Shown piece after piece: positions 8,256-15,877 of a stretch of 64,000 nt of DNA (positions within the stretch are counted from its first letter, which is position 1; each line of letters opens with the position of its first letter). Below the pieces are notes generated by a model that had not been told where the DNA came from, searched no databases, and worked only from the letters and a program-made list of their open reading frames with translations. A program made the position numbers and the translations under genes. Source of the stretch: a virus; IMG/VR virus record IMGVR_UViG_3300020171_000018, positions 1 through 64,000 of that record; one strand, given 5' to 3'.

Positions 8256-9179
8256 ATGTATTATGGCGACGTAAATGGTGACAATTCCATTGACATGGGC
8301 GACGTGCTCAAGGCTCAGGCCATCGCCGACTTCAACGCGCTCTATCCGCCAGTAGCAGCCGGCACCAAACGCTGGACTGTCACGTATCTCGCAGGCTACG
8401 GTATGTGGGTACGCGCTGACAGCCAGGATATGTCAGGCTGGAAGTACATAGTCCAGTACGACGAGCAACCCGGCATATGGCACGGCCCGCTCACCGAGCA
8501 GGAAGTGCTTGACCAGTGTGGCATGACGGTGGATGTGCTGACACGGGCTGACGTTGACGGTGATGGCGTTGTCACGCAGGCCGACGCGGGCTTGATTCAG
8601 CAGTACATCATGGGGATGATAACCCAGTTCCCGGTCGAGGTAGTACCAATAGAACCACCAGCAGAAACAGAATTGGTAGTAGGAGGAAGTATGCCAACCA
8701 GAACAATCACCGCACAAGGGGTCATACAAAACGCATCGTTGGTCTCCATCACCTGCGCTCTGCGCCTAGAGGTGCAGACGTACAATGTCGCCAGCGGGGG
8801 TACTCCGCTTGCCGGGGGTGGGAGCGTACAATCCAAGACGGGCCTTGTCCTAGCAAAAGCGCCCGAGGGGATATACGTCGTTGGGGCGCCTGCGGGCTAT
8901 ACTCCCAACCCAGCCCAGCCAGCCTTCTCGTACTCAGTGAATGTGCCCGAGGGTGGACGGGTAGAGGCACGGATAATACTCGACATCGTGTCCTGGGAGG
9001 GCAAGACAGCGGGGGAGTCCGCGAAGTTCGACTTCGCCGTCACGCCCTGGGTGGTCAGGCTGGAGTCCGTGATCTCAGCCGGATTGGTGAGCTGGGGCAC
9101 GGTCATAGCCGGACGAGGAGGGCGTGGGGTAGGGAGTAGAGCAGGGGGCAGGATGGGGATGCTCTCAGGGCAGAGCTAG
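8256..9179 (+). CDS. Split dockerin plus beta domain protein
   Basis: 307 residues, ATG preceded by GAGAAGGGGG. Loop one of a type I dockerin (GDVNGDNSIDMGD) is at the N-terminus. Loop two (ADVDGDGVVTQAD, then LIQQYIMGMITQFPVE) comes near residue 95, with an insert of about 65 residues between them. The C-terminal 160 residues form a beta-rich domain (TITAQGVIQNASLVSITCAL to WVVRLESVISAGLVSWG) ending in a Gly/Arg tail. A dockerin interrupted between its halves is unusual. Together with 4675-5001 it suggests calcium-dependent docking in the virion or at the cell surface. Confidence 0.7.
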   Translation: MYYGDVNGDNSIDMGDVLKAQAIADFNALYPPVAAGTKRWTVTYLAGYGMWVRADSQDMSGWKYIVQYDEQPGIWHGPLTEQEVLDQCGMTVDVLTRADVDGDGVVTQADAGLIQQYIMGMITQFPVEVVPIEPPAETELVVGGSMPTRTITAQGVIQNASLVSITCALRLEVQTYNVASGGTPLAGGGSVQSKTGLVLAKAPEGIYVVGAPAGYTPNPAQPAFSYSVNVPEGGRVEARIILDIVSWEGKTAGESAKFDFAVTPWVVRLESVISAGLVSWGTVIAGRGGRGVGSRAGGRMGMLSGQS

Positions 9180-9290
9180 ACCCGGACTCCCCCGACTCTT
9201 GCCCCGGACTCCTAGGACTCCCAGCGAACTCTTAATCGAGCCCTTGGGAGCTAACGTCTTCTGCTAGGATCCCATTAGGAGGTTGTGCGT

Positions 9291-9659
9291 ATGGATACCG
9301 GACAGGCTTTGCAACAGTTCCTAACAGGGAACCAGACCTTGGCGTTCTGGGCGCTGGTAGGGGTCAACCTTGTGCTGGGCGTCATCGTGGCCCTGAAGGA
9401 CAAGAAGTTCACGGTGGCCGAGCTGGGGGACATCTGCAAGAAGGTGCTCCCTTACTTCGGGGCGTACCTAGGGGCGGGACTGACGGGTACACTGCTACAG
9501 GACTGGTACGGCCAGACCCTCCAATGGGGCGGCGTGGTAGTTGGGTCCAGCGTGTTCGCGGTGGGGCTGGTGAAGAACATCGAGGCGCTGACTGGGGTGA
9601 AAGTGACCAAGCTGTTTGGGGGGTGGCTGGCACCGACTCCTACACCGCCCGCTGAGTAG
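9291..9659 (+). CDS. Holin-like membrane protein
   Basis: 122 residues. AGGAGG at 9277-9282 favours ATG 9291 over GTG 9285. A membrane helix (LAFWALVGVNLVLGVIVAL) is followed by a charged segment (KDKKFTVAELGDICKK), two more hydrophobic segments (YFGAYLGAGLTGTLL and VVVGSSVFAVGLV) and a Pro-rich end. Size and topology match phage holins, which open the cell membrane for lysis. No endolysin is recognisable nearby, so the call rests on topology and on its position at the end of the plus-strand module. Confidence 0.5.
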   Translation: MDTGQALQQFLTGNQTLAFWALVGVNLVLGVIVALKDKKFTVAELGDICKKVLPYFGAYLGAGLTGTLLQDWYGQTLQWGGVVVGSSVFAVGLVKNIEALTGVKVTKLFGGWLAPTPTPPAE

Positions 9660-9703
9660 GTGACAACTCCCCAGAGCGTGCCGTTTCCAGCTATAGGAAA
9701 CCA

Positions 9704-9761
9704 GCGCTGGGGCGTCCTGGGGCCAAGAGTGCCCATAGGACACATCCAAGTGCCCCAGCGC
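9704..9761. terminator. Nested inverted repeat between convergent genes
   Basis: GCGCTGGGGC (9704-9713) pairs perfectly with GCCCCAGCGC (9752-9761). Inside, GTCCTGGGGC (9714-9723) pairs with GCCCATAGGAC (9731-9741) with one bulged base. It lies between convergent genes and could end transcription from both sides. There is no T-run, so it is not a standard intrinsic terminator. Confidence 0.45.
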
Positions 9762-9786
9762 CCCCAACGGCCTACTCCGTATCAAG

Positions 9787-10158
9787 TTACTCTGTGTCAG
9801 GCACATGCTCGAACAGGGCGAACTGTCCCTCCACCACTACCTCCCTGGTTGCCCCGAACCTCTCCACTAAGGAGTCAAACAACTCCTTAGCCTGTACATC
9901 CAAGGTTCGATGGGGGCCAGCCAAGACACTAGCGCACCTAGCCACCCACTGGGCTACGGTGCTGTTCAGGGTGTTGACCAGGGTGACGAACTCCTGAGTG
10001 TTGGGCTGGTAGGCGCTGGACACCCTGGCCCAGAGTGGGACTGAGACGGCACTCCGGTTAGAGCCTTGGCTTCCATCTGAGCTGAGAACACTGGACTGCT
10101 TCTTTGGAGGCATGATGACCATGTGACCATAGGGAACGCGGACCCAGATGATGTCCAT
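9787..10158 (-). CDS. Unknown protein downstream of C5 methyltransferase
   Basis: 123 residues, with GGAGGT upstream of ATG. The middle and end are helical (FVTLVNTLNSTVAQWVARCA, then LDVQAKELFDSLVERFGA and VVVEGQFALFEHV). No motif recognised. It is the last gene of the minus-strand cluster and faces the holin-like gene across the inverted repeat. An alternative ATG at MVIMPPKK cannot be excluded. Confidence 0.6.
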   Translation of the reverse strand: MDIIWVRVPYGHMVIMPPKKQSSVLSSDGSQGSNRSAVSVPLWARVSSAYQPNTQEFVTLVNTLNSTVAQWVARCASVLAGPHRTLDVQAKELFDSLVERFGATREVVVEGQFALFEHVPDTE

Positions 10159-10175
10159 TGAGCTGACTACCTCCT

Positions 10176-11303
10176 TTACCCTTTTAACAATCGCAGAAGC
10201 TCTCGTACCACCGGCGATACGATGCCATTGCCACAGGCTCTAAGTCGGTCCACCCGATGGGAAGTCCCATTAGCCACTCCACGAATAGGGGATTCAAGCG
10301 ACGGCGCGAGTTCGGGCCATTGGTCGAGGACTCTTGCCCAAGCATCGGTGTCCTGGGGGCCTGGCGGCCAAGCAGACCAGCCGTCGGGGCCCTCTCGGAG
10401 GGGTTCGCCCCGTCCTTGTGGTCGCGGGTTGTCGGGGTTGCCCAAGTCACTGCTTGCACCACCAACTGTTTCTGATGCCCTGAGTCCGTCTGGCGACCGC
10501 TGTGCCGTGCTTCCTCTGCCCTCGGCGTTACCCATTCTTGTGCTGTTAGCCTCAAACCCGTCTCCCCTGGTCTGTCCTTGCCCTTCGTTGTCCTGCCACC
10601 CGTCACATCCCCTTCTAATGGGGTAGGCCATTCGCTTGCCCTTCTGCTCAGAGCCATCCCCGAATCCCGGGAGTTGTACTGCATCCTCTCTTCGGCCCTG
10701 GGAGTCGGCCAAAGTAGACTCGCAGCTTGCAGGTCGCCCCTGTCGTGGGGGCGCGGCAAGCCGTGGTGCTCCACACTTGCTTTCGGCGTCGGCCAAGCAC
10801 CACCACCTGTCCCGCCTGTGGGGTGCTCCGACATCTCTAGCACCCACAACTCCCCATTGGCAGTCATACCCCATCTTGGCAAGGTCAGCCAGAACCTTGT
10901 ACGCATACGCTGGCTGCTCACCTTTGCGGAGCTGGATTCCTGTATTCTCCAAGAGCACGTATCTGGGTTCAATCTCCCCAATAAGACGCGCTGTATCGGG
11001 CCAGAGGTCTCTGGGGTCATCTGCTCCCCTTCGCTTGCCCGCCGTGGAGTGAGGTTGACAGGGGAATCCCGCTGTAAGGAGGTCAACCAGGCCAGCCATT
11101 GGCCTACCGTCAAGCGTTCTTGCATCGTCCCAGATTGGGGCATCATCGAGATACCCGTCTCGGATGCGAACCGCAATGAGCGTTTGCAGGTACGGCTCAA
11201 TCTCGCAGTAGAGGACGGTCTGGAACTGGACTCCGGCAAGGGTGAGGCCAAGCTCGAAGCCCCCATAGCCCGTGTACAGAGAAACATGGGTAAGTACGCC
11301 CAC
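10176..11303 (-). CDS. DNA cytosine-5 methyltransferase
   Basis: 375 residues, GTG start. It transfers a methyl group from S-adenosylmethionine to carbon 5 of cytosine. Motifs in order: SAM site LYTGYGGFELGL (9-20), catalytic GFPCQPHS with Cys82, motif VI as ENT (119-121, usually ENV), motif VIII GAPHRRDRWW (159-168), a long target-recognition region, and motif X RACGNGIVSPVV near the end. It probably protects phage DNA from restriction. The GTG overlaps the ATG of a second long frame (10184-11305), which follows the stop of 11306-12022 without a gap; both would share one ribosome site. See findings for the overprint. Confidence 0.9.
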   Translation of the reverse strand: MGVLTHVSLYTGYGGFELGLTLAGVQFQTVLYCEIEPYLQTLIAVRIRDGYLDDAPIWDDARTLDGRPMAGLVDLLTAGFPCQPHSTAGKRRGADDPRDLWPDTARLIGEIEPRYVLLENTGIQLRKGEQPAYAYKVLADLAKMGYDCQWGVVGARDVGAPHRRDRWWCLADAESKCGAPRLAAPPRQGRPASCESTLADSQGRREDAVQLPGFGDGSEQKGKRMAYPIRRGCDGWQDNEGQGQTRGDGFEANSTRMGNAEGRGSTAQRSPDGLRASETVGGASSDLGNPDNPRPQGRGEPLREGPDGWSAWPPGPQDTDAWARVLDQWPELAPSLESPIRGVANGTSHRVDRLRACGNGIVSPVVRELLRLLKG

Positions 11304-11305
11304 AT
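10184..11305 (-). CDS. Long ORF overprinting the C5 methyltransferase
   Basis: 373 codons without a stop, shifted one frame from the methyltransferase along nearly its whole length. It starts at ATG 11305 directly after the TAG of the upstream gene, with GGAAAGG as a shared ribosome site. The translation has ordered segments: TLPRWGMTANGELW (141-154), PTGGTGGGAWPTPKA (162-176), repeated W(P/V/A)TP motifs, and near the end RLNPLFVEWLMGLPIGWTDL. From memory, segments of this type occur in annotated phage proteins. It may be a real overprinted gene, or a by-product of codon constraints on the methyltransferase motifs. Confidence 0.45.
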   Translation of the reverse strand: MWAYLPMFLCTRAMGASSLASPLPESSSRPSSTARLSRTCKRSLRFASETGISMMPQSGTMQERLTVGQWLAWLTSLQRDSPVNLTPRRASEGEQMTPETSGPIQRVLLGRLNPDTCSWRIQESSSAKVSSQRMRTRFWLTLPRWGMTANGELWVLEMSEHPTGGTGGGAWPTPKASVEHHGLPRPHDRGDLQAASLLWPTPRAEERMQYNSRDSGMALSRRASEWPTPLEGDVTGGRTTKGKDRPGETGLRLTAQEWVTPRAEEARHSGRQTDSGHQKQLVVQAVTWATPTTRDHKDGANPSERAPTAGLLGRQAPRTPMLGQESSTNGPNSRRRLNPLFVEWLMGLPIGWTDLEPVAMASYRRWYESFCDC

Positions 11306-12022
11306 CTACCGAGCCTTTCCGCGCACATCCGTCTTTGACAGCAGGCGCACCCCAGGTATGCTTAGCGCGCCCCTCTGCGCTCGGGCGGCTGCGTTCAACG
11401 CTACCATGCTGGGTTCCAAGTAGACCAACAATCCAGGGTTCTGAGCTGCCGCCTTCACAAGAGCTGAGAAGTCCGTGACCTCCGCTGCATAGGTGGTGAC
11501 TGATACCACGTCTGACCGCTTCTCATAGGTGGGCTCTACTTTGGCAACCTGCTCCACCACTAGGGGTTGTGCGAGTTCGGCGTCCACGGACTCCTGAGTG
11601 ACCCCTCGCATCAACGCCTCTGCCGCCCTGTCCCACTGTTCCTCTTGGGCTATCCGGCGCGCCTCTGCCTCCAAGGCCCGCTGAGCCTCTAGGCGTACCC
11701 GCTCTTGCTCCCTGAGCCATCCCCCAATTTTGTCTTTTAGGAGCCGCTCAGCATCGTCTAGGGGGCCGTCAAGCCGCTTCTTGGCCTCAAGGTTCATCTT
11801 CCAGTTGTCGTGGGCACTCTTGATAAGGGGGTCATGGTGCTCGGCAATCTGGCGCCTGATGCGCTTCACCACGGCATTCAGCAGGTCGCTGGCGTAGTCA
11901 AAGGTCTGCTGGTCTACTACTTGGACTAAGCGCACTCGGTCAGCTAGGCTCCGTACCTCTGTCTGGATTGGCTCGATGGCCTGGGTTTGGGCCTGTGTGG
12001 TCTGGGCCTGAGTCTGTGTCAT
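11306..12022 (-). CDS. Coiled-coil phage protein of a recombination-linked family
   Basis: 238 residues. The layout is one I know from phage genes near Erf/RecT-type recombinases: a short N-terminal segment, FDPxIKxAHxxxK-like helix (HHDPLIKSAHDNWK), GPLDDAERLLKDKIGGWLRE, a highly charged coiled coil (about 105-140), and an end like VALNAAARAQRGALSIPGVR. No enzymatic motif. ATG follows a GGAGGG site. It probably assists DNA recombination, but that is by association only. Confidence 0.65.
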   Translation of the reverse strand: MTQTQAQTTQAQTQAIEPIQTEVRSLADRVRLVQVVDQQTFDYASDLLNAVVKRIRRQIAEHHDPLIKSAHDNWKMNLEAKKRLDGPLDDAERLLKDKIGGWLREQERVRLEAQRALEAEARRIAQEEQWDRAAEALMRGVTQESVDAELAQPLVVEQVAKVEPTYEKRSDVVSVTTYAAEVTDFSALVKAAAQNPGLLVYLEPSMVALNAAARAQRGALSIPGVRLLSKTDVRGKAR

Positions 12023-12037
12023 GGGGCCCTCCTTCCT

Positions 12038-12229
12038 TTATGGTATTCGTACAATAGTGGGCTTCACGATACGCCCAAAGATGCTGTAGCAGTCACAGTC
12101 TTTGCACTTAGCCCTCCTGTGGAACAGGGGCCACCTGTGGCTGCATGGGCACTGGTCAAGCTCCGCACAGTTGAGTTTGGGTATCTGGTTGCTAGGCTGA
12201 TGTTGTCCCCACTTCCATAGACGAATCAC
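12038..12229 (-). CDS. Small zinc-binding protein
   Basis: 63 residues, GTG start with an excellent AAGGAGG eight bases upstream. Cys/His clusters (CPCSH, then CKDCDC) suggest one zinc site. Function unknown; one of many small metal-binding genes in the cluster. Confidence 0.6.
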   Translation of the reverse strand: MIRLWKWGQHQPSNQIPKLNCAELDQCPCSHRWPLFHRRAKCKDCDCYSIFGRIVKPTIVRIP

Positions 12230-12259
12230 GCGGGCCTCCTTCTATTTTGTGTCATGCAG

Positions 12260-12538
12260 TTACTCCTTCTTTATACCAAGTTTACGCTTTATCCAATCTG
12301 GGAAGCCCTTCCTTGGCTGAATGGGTGGCTGAATGGGCGCAGGGTCATCCCGATGCTCAATCACATAGAGCACTTCAGCATCTGTTATCTGTTGACCATA
12401 GAACCAATACGTTCCGTCCTTTCGCTTGTGAATACCCGTGTATCCAGGATGGGCAGGAATGTTGCCGTTGATGTCAAAGATTCCCTCTTCCATCATCTGC
12501 TGCCGTTCTCTCAGTGTAACCTCACGATACTCTGTCAT
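12260..12538 (-). CDS. Unknown small protein
   Basis: 92 residues with GGAAGGAGGG before the ATG. It contains GYTGIHKRKDGTYWFYGQQI, a compact beta-rich stretch, and a basic end (GFPDWIKRKLGIKKE). It overlaps the start of its downstream neighbour's upstream region by four bases, typical of coupled phage genes. No family recognised. Confidence 0.65.
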   Translation of the reverse strand: MTEYREVTLRERQQMMEEGIFDINGNIPAHPGYTGIHKRKDGTYWFYGQQITDAEVLYVIEHRDDPAPIQPPIQPRKGFPDWIKRKLGIKKE

Positions 12539-12858
12539 GTGGCCCTCCTTCCTGATCTTGACCGTTTCTTGGTTCTTGGCGCGGACATCAGTTTGAGCAA
12601 CGGCCCTATCCCCAACCCCTCCGCCTCCTCCTGAGCCACTATACCCATGCCCACCGCTACCCTTCTGAGCTCCACCACCACCTGTTTGGAGACCGCTGCC
12701 GCCCCAATTACGAACTCTGCCACCGCTGCCTGGGTCTCAGGGGTGGTGCTCTTGAGCAGGGCCTTAAGGGCAGACTTGGCCGCAGCTCGGATTCTTGGGT
12801 CAGAGTAGAACTGGCCCAAGTCTGAGAGAGGGGGCTTGTCTTGGCGCTGATTAGGCAT
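12535..12858 (-). CDS. Unknown helical protein
   Basis: 107 residues from ATG 12858, which overlaps the stop of the upstream membrane protein (ATGCCTAA); a GTG at 12891 is possible but worse placed. Mostly helical (IRAAAKSALKALLKS, VAEFVIGAAAVSKQVVVELR) with a basic end (RTKKRSRSGRR). Function unknown. Confidence 0.6.
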   Translation of the reverse strand: MPNQRQDKPPLSDLGQFYSDPRIRAAAKSALKALLKSTTPETQAAVAEFVIGAAAVSKQVVVELRRVAVGMGIVAQEEAEGLGIGPLLKLMSAPRTKKRSRSGRRAT

Positions 12859-13192
12859 AGGGCTTCTCAGGTGCAGGGACTGCTGGGCCACTCTCTTCTA
12901 GGAACATATGCTTATGCAGTAGTAGTCGGAGGCGTTGGAACCAGCCTCGCTTCCGGGGATGCTCTATGGTTTCCCCGTTTGGCAGGAGTTCCAAGGAGTC
13001 CCCACAGAAACAATGGAGCCGTGTGTGTGGCAGCAAGGGCAATTGGGGCTGGGGCTTGCTAATTGCCACGAGAACTCGTCGTAACTCTTCCGAGGATAGG
13101 TTACTCGTGGCCTTGACCGCTGCATAGCCAAGGGCACAAGCTAGAACAAAGATTCCCAAGTCCACAATGGTTGTGTCGCTACTCCTGCTCAT
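12851..13192 (-). CDS. Single-pass membrane protein
   Basis: 113 residues. One N-terminal membrane helix (IVDLGIFVLACALGYAAV) is followed by a soluble part with HCFCGD and a basic stretch (RKRGWFQRLRLLLHK). It overlaps the 3' end of the preceding gene by 14 bases and couples to the next. Function unknown. Confidence 0.6.
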   Translation of the reverse strand: MSRSSDTTIVDLGIFVLACALGYAAVKATSNLSSEELRRVLVAISKPQPQLPLLPHTRLHCFCGDSLELLPNGETIEHPRKRGWFQRLRLLLHKHMFLEESGPAVPAPEKPYA

Positions 13193-13763
13193 TTTCTTCC
13201 TCTTTCTCCTTCAACCCCTCCTCCCCTGTTGGCGCAGACGTGGGGGCGGGGGGCTCTATTATCCCCATCTCACCCAACGATGCGTCCCAAGGGTGCCCTG
13301 TCAGCAGTATCTCCACACAGTAGGCTGCATCCCTGGGTAGGCCCGTGCGAATTAGCGCCGTGGCGTCCCTCATGTCCATTCTCCTGACCCCCAGGGCATC
13401 GAACAGGGCCGGGAGGTAAAGGGCCGTCTTGTCGTCGCCGGACGTGCAACTCTCCGCCCGGCTGAGGATGTAGGTAGCGAACTCCTCCAAGAGGGCTAGG
13501 CGCGGGGATACAGGGGGCACCGGCGGGCGCTCTGGGGGAGGCGGCTCTTGGCGAACAGGGGTGCCTATGGTGATGGGCACAAGGGCCGTTTCCCCTGGGG
13601 CCAAGGAGGACATCATTACCACCTCAGAGACACTGCCCAGAGAACTCAGTGGAGCGGCCTCCTCTATTAGATGGGCCGAGACCCCATCTGGCCCGTTCTT
13701 GGTAACGAGGAGCATCTTGGTGCTGGTGTGGTTCGTCAGGGGTACACGCACTATTTCGTACAT
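13179..13763 (-). CDS. Unknown protein with proline-rich linker
   Basis: 194 residues from ATG 13763, which has a strong GGAGGGACCC site; a longer frame from 13823 would run into the upstream gene. A beta-rich first half (MYEIVRVPLTNHTSTKMLLV) is joined by a PPPPERPPVPPV linker to a helical half and an acidic end (EKEEENEQE). Function unknown. Confidence 0.65.
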   Translation of the reverse strand: MYEIVRVPLTNHTSTKMLLVTKNGPDGVSAHLIEEAAPLSSLGSVSEVVMMSSLAPGETALVPITIGTPVRQEPPPPERPPVPPVSPRLALLEEFATYILSRAESCTSGDDKTALYLPALFDALGVRRMDMRDATALIRTGLPRDAAYCVEILLTGHPWDASLGEMGIIEPPAPTSAPTGEEGLKEKEEENEQE

Positions 13764-13795
13764 GGGTCCCTCCTGCGTCTGAGTGGCGTCGCGGT

Positions 13796-14083
13796 TCACT
13801 TCTGCGGCATCTTGGCTAGACAAGCCTCGTGGCGATAGTCATTCGCCCCGACCTTTCTAACAGGGCTGCCCCCCTTCTGGCCGACATTCTGGTGGCACTT
13901 GGAGCAGGATATGTAGGTGCGAATGGGCTTCTGCCTCCTGGGGGGTTGGAGAGCCTCCTGTCCCATGGAGGCCTGCTGGGGTGTTGGCGTCCCCGCCTCA
14001 GTGGGCACCGTTACCTTGACCTTGCTCCGCAGGCGATAGAGTACAGACTTGAGCCAGAATATGAGCCGAGAGAATGGATTCAT
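13796..14083 (-). CDS. Small protein with C-terminal zinc motif
   Basis: 95 residues, AAGGAGGG before ATG. A hydrophobic amphipathic start (SRLIFWLKSVLYRL), a Pro/Thr/Gln linker, then CSKCHQN and HEACL, which can form one zinc site. Its ATG overlaps the stop of the integrase gene (ATGA), so the two are probably co-translated. Confidence 0.65.
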   Translation of the reverse strand: MNPFSRLIFWLKSVLYRLRSKVKVTVPTEAGTPTPQQASMGQEALQPPRRQKPIRTYISCSKCHQNVGQKGGSPVRKVGANDYRHEACLAKMPQK

Positions 14084-15003
14084 GGGTTCCCTCCTTCTAC
14101 ACCTTTCTGCATTCGCTCCTGACTGGGGTGGTCATATATGTCCAGTGTGGTCTTCACCGAGGCGTGCCCCAGCAGCTCCTTGACCACCTTCCAGTCATGC
14201 CCAGTGGCCTCGATTGCCTCGGTTGCGAAGGTGTGCCTCAGCATGTGAGGGTGCAGGCTAGGGATGTCCGCCTTCTTACCGTAGGACTTGACCTTCTTTC
14301 GGATAGCAGAGGTGGTGTAGCGGGTGCCGCGACTGCTAATGAACAGGGGAGCTTGAGGGTCTTTGTTGGTAGCCTCTGTCCTCTGTAGGAAGTAGGGTAT
14401 CAGCACATCCTCCAAGGCAGCAGCAATGGGTAGGGTGCGCTCCTTGCCCCCCTTGCCCATGACCACCAGCTCGTGGCGCACCCCCTCATCGGTTTGGAAA
14501 GGATGAACGCTGCCCAGATTGAGGTTGACCAGCTCCTGCTCCCTGACGCCGGTGTGGGCCAGGGTCATTATCATTGGGTAGTCGGCACCCTTACCCAACT
14601 TCTCCACCGTCCAGAGCAGCCTGTTACGCCTCTGAGGGGTGAGCACTACGGGGTTGCGAACCACCCTGCCCAGTGGTTGGATTCTGGTAGCTGGGCTGCG
14701 GTCAAGGCCCCGCTCCTCCACTAACCAGGTGAAAAATTTGCGGATGGAGACAAGGCGCCTGTTGATGGTAGCTACAGCCTTGATTGACCTCATGGAGTCA
14801 CGGTAAGTGCGAATGTCGGCTGGAGAGCAGTGTGCGGGGTCAAAACTCTCCTTGAGGGCAACCTGATACCACCTTATGAACTCCTGGAGGTCAGTTGAGT
14901 AGGCTTCTTGGGTCAGGGGCGAGAGGTGGCCACAGGCTGAGGCGATGAACTGCGCTGGCCAGGTTAGAGACTCAAGTTGGGTGAACCTTGGGCTAGTCAT
15001 CAT
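14080..15003 (-). CDS. Tyrosine recombinase / integrase (XerC/D type)
   Basis: 307 residues. It breaks and rejoins DNA through a phosphotyrosine and would insert the phage into the host chromosome or resolve multimers. The N-terminal SAM-like core-binding domain spans about 10-110. The catalytic set is complete: R154 (HTGVREQEL), a Lys in GKGGKER (184-189), H253 and R256 (HPHMLRH), H280 (LGHAS) and the nucleophile Y290 (DIYDH). The close fit to XerC/D leaves open a role in dimer resolution. No attachment site could be identified next to it. Both ends overlap neighbours by four bases. Confidence 0.92.
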   Translation of the reverse strand: MMTSPRFTQLESLTWPAQFIASACGHLSPLTQEAYSTDLQEFIRWYQVALKESFDPAHCSPADIRTYRDSMRSIKAVATINRRLVSIRKFFTWLVEERGLDRSPATRIQPLGRVVRNPVVLTPQRRNRLLWTVEKLGKGADYPMIMTLAHTGVREQELVNLNLGSVHPFQTDEGVRHELVVMGKGGKERTLPIAAALEDVLIPYFLQRTEATNKDPQAPLFISSRGTRYTTSAIRKKVKSYGKKADIPSLHPHMLRHTFATEAIEATGHDWKVVKELLGHASVKTTLDIYDHPSQERMQKGVEGGNP

Positions 15004-15182
15004 ACACGTCTTCGCCCAATGGCGTAGGCTATCTCTGCAGAGAGCATACCTAAGCCACCGACTATTGCACCGGCCACTGCATTAGCGGCCATCCTGTTAC
15101 CAATGCCCCAGAGAGCCTGTGTTGCACCAACAGCGGCTATGACCAAGATGATACCTACTACTACACCAACCCGAAAGGGCAT
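15000..15182 (-). CDS. Small two-helix membrane protein
   Basis: 60 residues, two hydrophobic helices (VGVVVGIILVIAAVGA and ANAVAGAIVGGLGMLSAEIAYA) and a basic end (GRRRV). Its stop overlaps the integrase ATG. Function unknown. Confidence 0.55.
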   Translation of the reverse strand: MPFRVGVVVGIILVIAAVGATQALWGIGNRMAANAVAGAIVGGLGMLSAEIAYAIGRRRV

Positions 15183-15212
15183 TCCAACCTCCCCTCAGTT
15201 CCTTCTAAGCAA

Positions 15213-15575
15213 CTATGCCGCCACAAAGCACAGGGCATCGTAGATACGCTTAATCAGGGCTCTGTCTATGTCCACATCCAGTCCTACTACAATGCACACT
15301 CCATCCTCATGGCGGAACACATTGGCGTAGGCCAGGTCATTACTGATACTCAACCAGTGTGTAAGCACCCTCCGCTCCAATACCATCCCCAGGCCGCAGG
15401 GCCAGCCTTTGGGGGGCATGGATTCGTTGTCTCGCATTCGGGACTCCCAGCGGCCCTCGGGATGAAGACCAAGCCCCTTGATGGCCCCCATTATCTCACC
15501 CCTGCTGAATGAGCGGCGTATCGTCAGTTGCGTACCCACTTCCTTGCTCAGTTCCCTCGTGCTTATCGTGTTCAT
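15213..15575 (-). CDS. Unknown protein
   Basis: 120 residues, ATG with TAGGAGGCCC. An N-terminal helix-turn-like stretch (STRELSKEVGTQL, then SRGEIMGAIKGLG) is followed by a compact alpha/beta part (VCIVVGLDVDIDRALIKRIYDAL). No family recognised; DNA binding is possible but unproven. Confidence 0.6.
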   Translation of the reverse strand: MNTISTRELSKEVGTQLTIRRSFSRGEIMGAIKGLGLHPEGRWESRMRDNESMPPKGWPCGLGMVLERRVLTHWLSISNDLAYANVFRHEDGVCIVVGLDVDIDRALIKRIYDALCFVAA

Positions 15576-15587
15576 TGGGCCTCCTAC

Positions 15588-15860
15588 TTAGTTCCTTCTG
15601 AGTAGCATCGTGAACTCCCACCCATCCAACAACTTCCCGGCCAGCAGACTCCCCACGGCGTACTCCACTGCCATCCTGGCCACCCCTGAATACCCCGGGT
15701 GCAGCACGATTGGCGGGAGCACGATTACAGGCGTCTCAGCCTCTACGTCCATCAACAAGCCGAGGTCATCCATGTTCAGGCCAAGATGCACTTCTACCTC
15801 CCGACCTGACCTCTGGGTGATTTTAGACTTGATGCCCGCTAAGAACTTCTCATCGTCCAA
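15588..15860 (-). CDS. Unknown small protein
   Basis: 90 residues. Acidic start and a middle rich in Val/Pro (PVIVLPPIVLHPGYSGVARM). GTAGGAGC lies upstream of the ATG, a little far. Function unknown. Confidence 0.55.
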   Translation of the reverse strand: MDDEKFLAGIKSKITQRSGREVEVHLGLNMDDLGLLMDVEAETPVIVLPPIVLHPGYSGVARMAVEYAVGSLLAGKLLDGWEFTMLLRRN

Positions 15861-15877
15861 AGGTGCCGCTCCTACCT

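Noticed and set aside
10578-11423. 281-codon plus-strand open frame opposite the C5 methyltransferase
   Set aside because: Antisense frame with no ribosome site; the length follows from the base composition of the methyltransferase.
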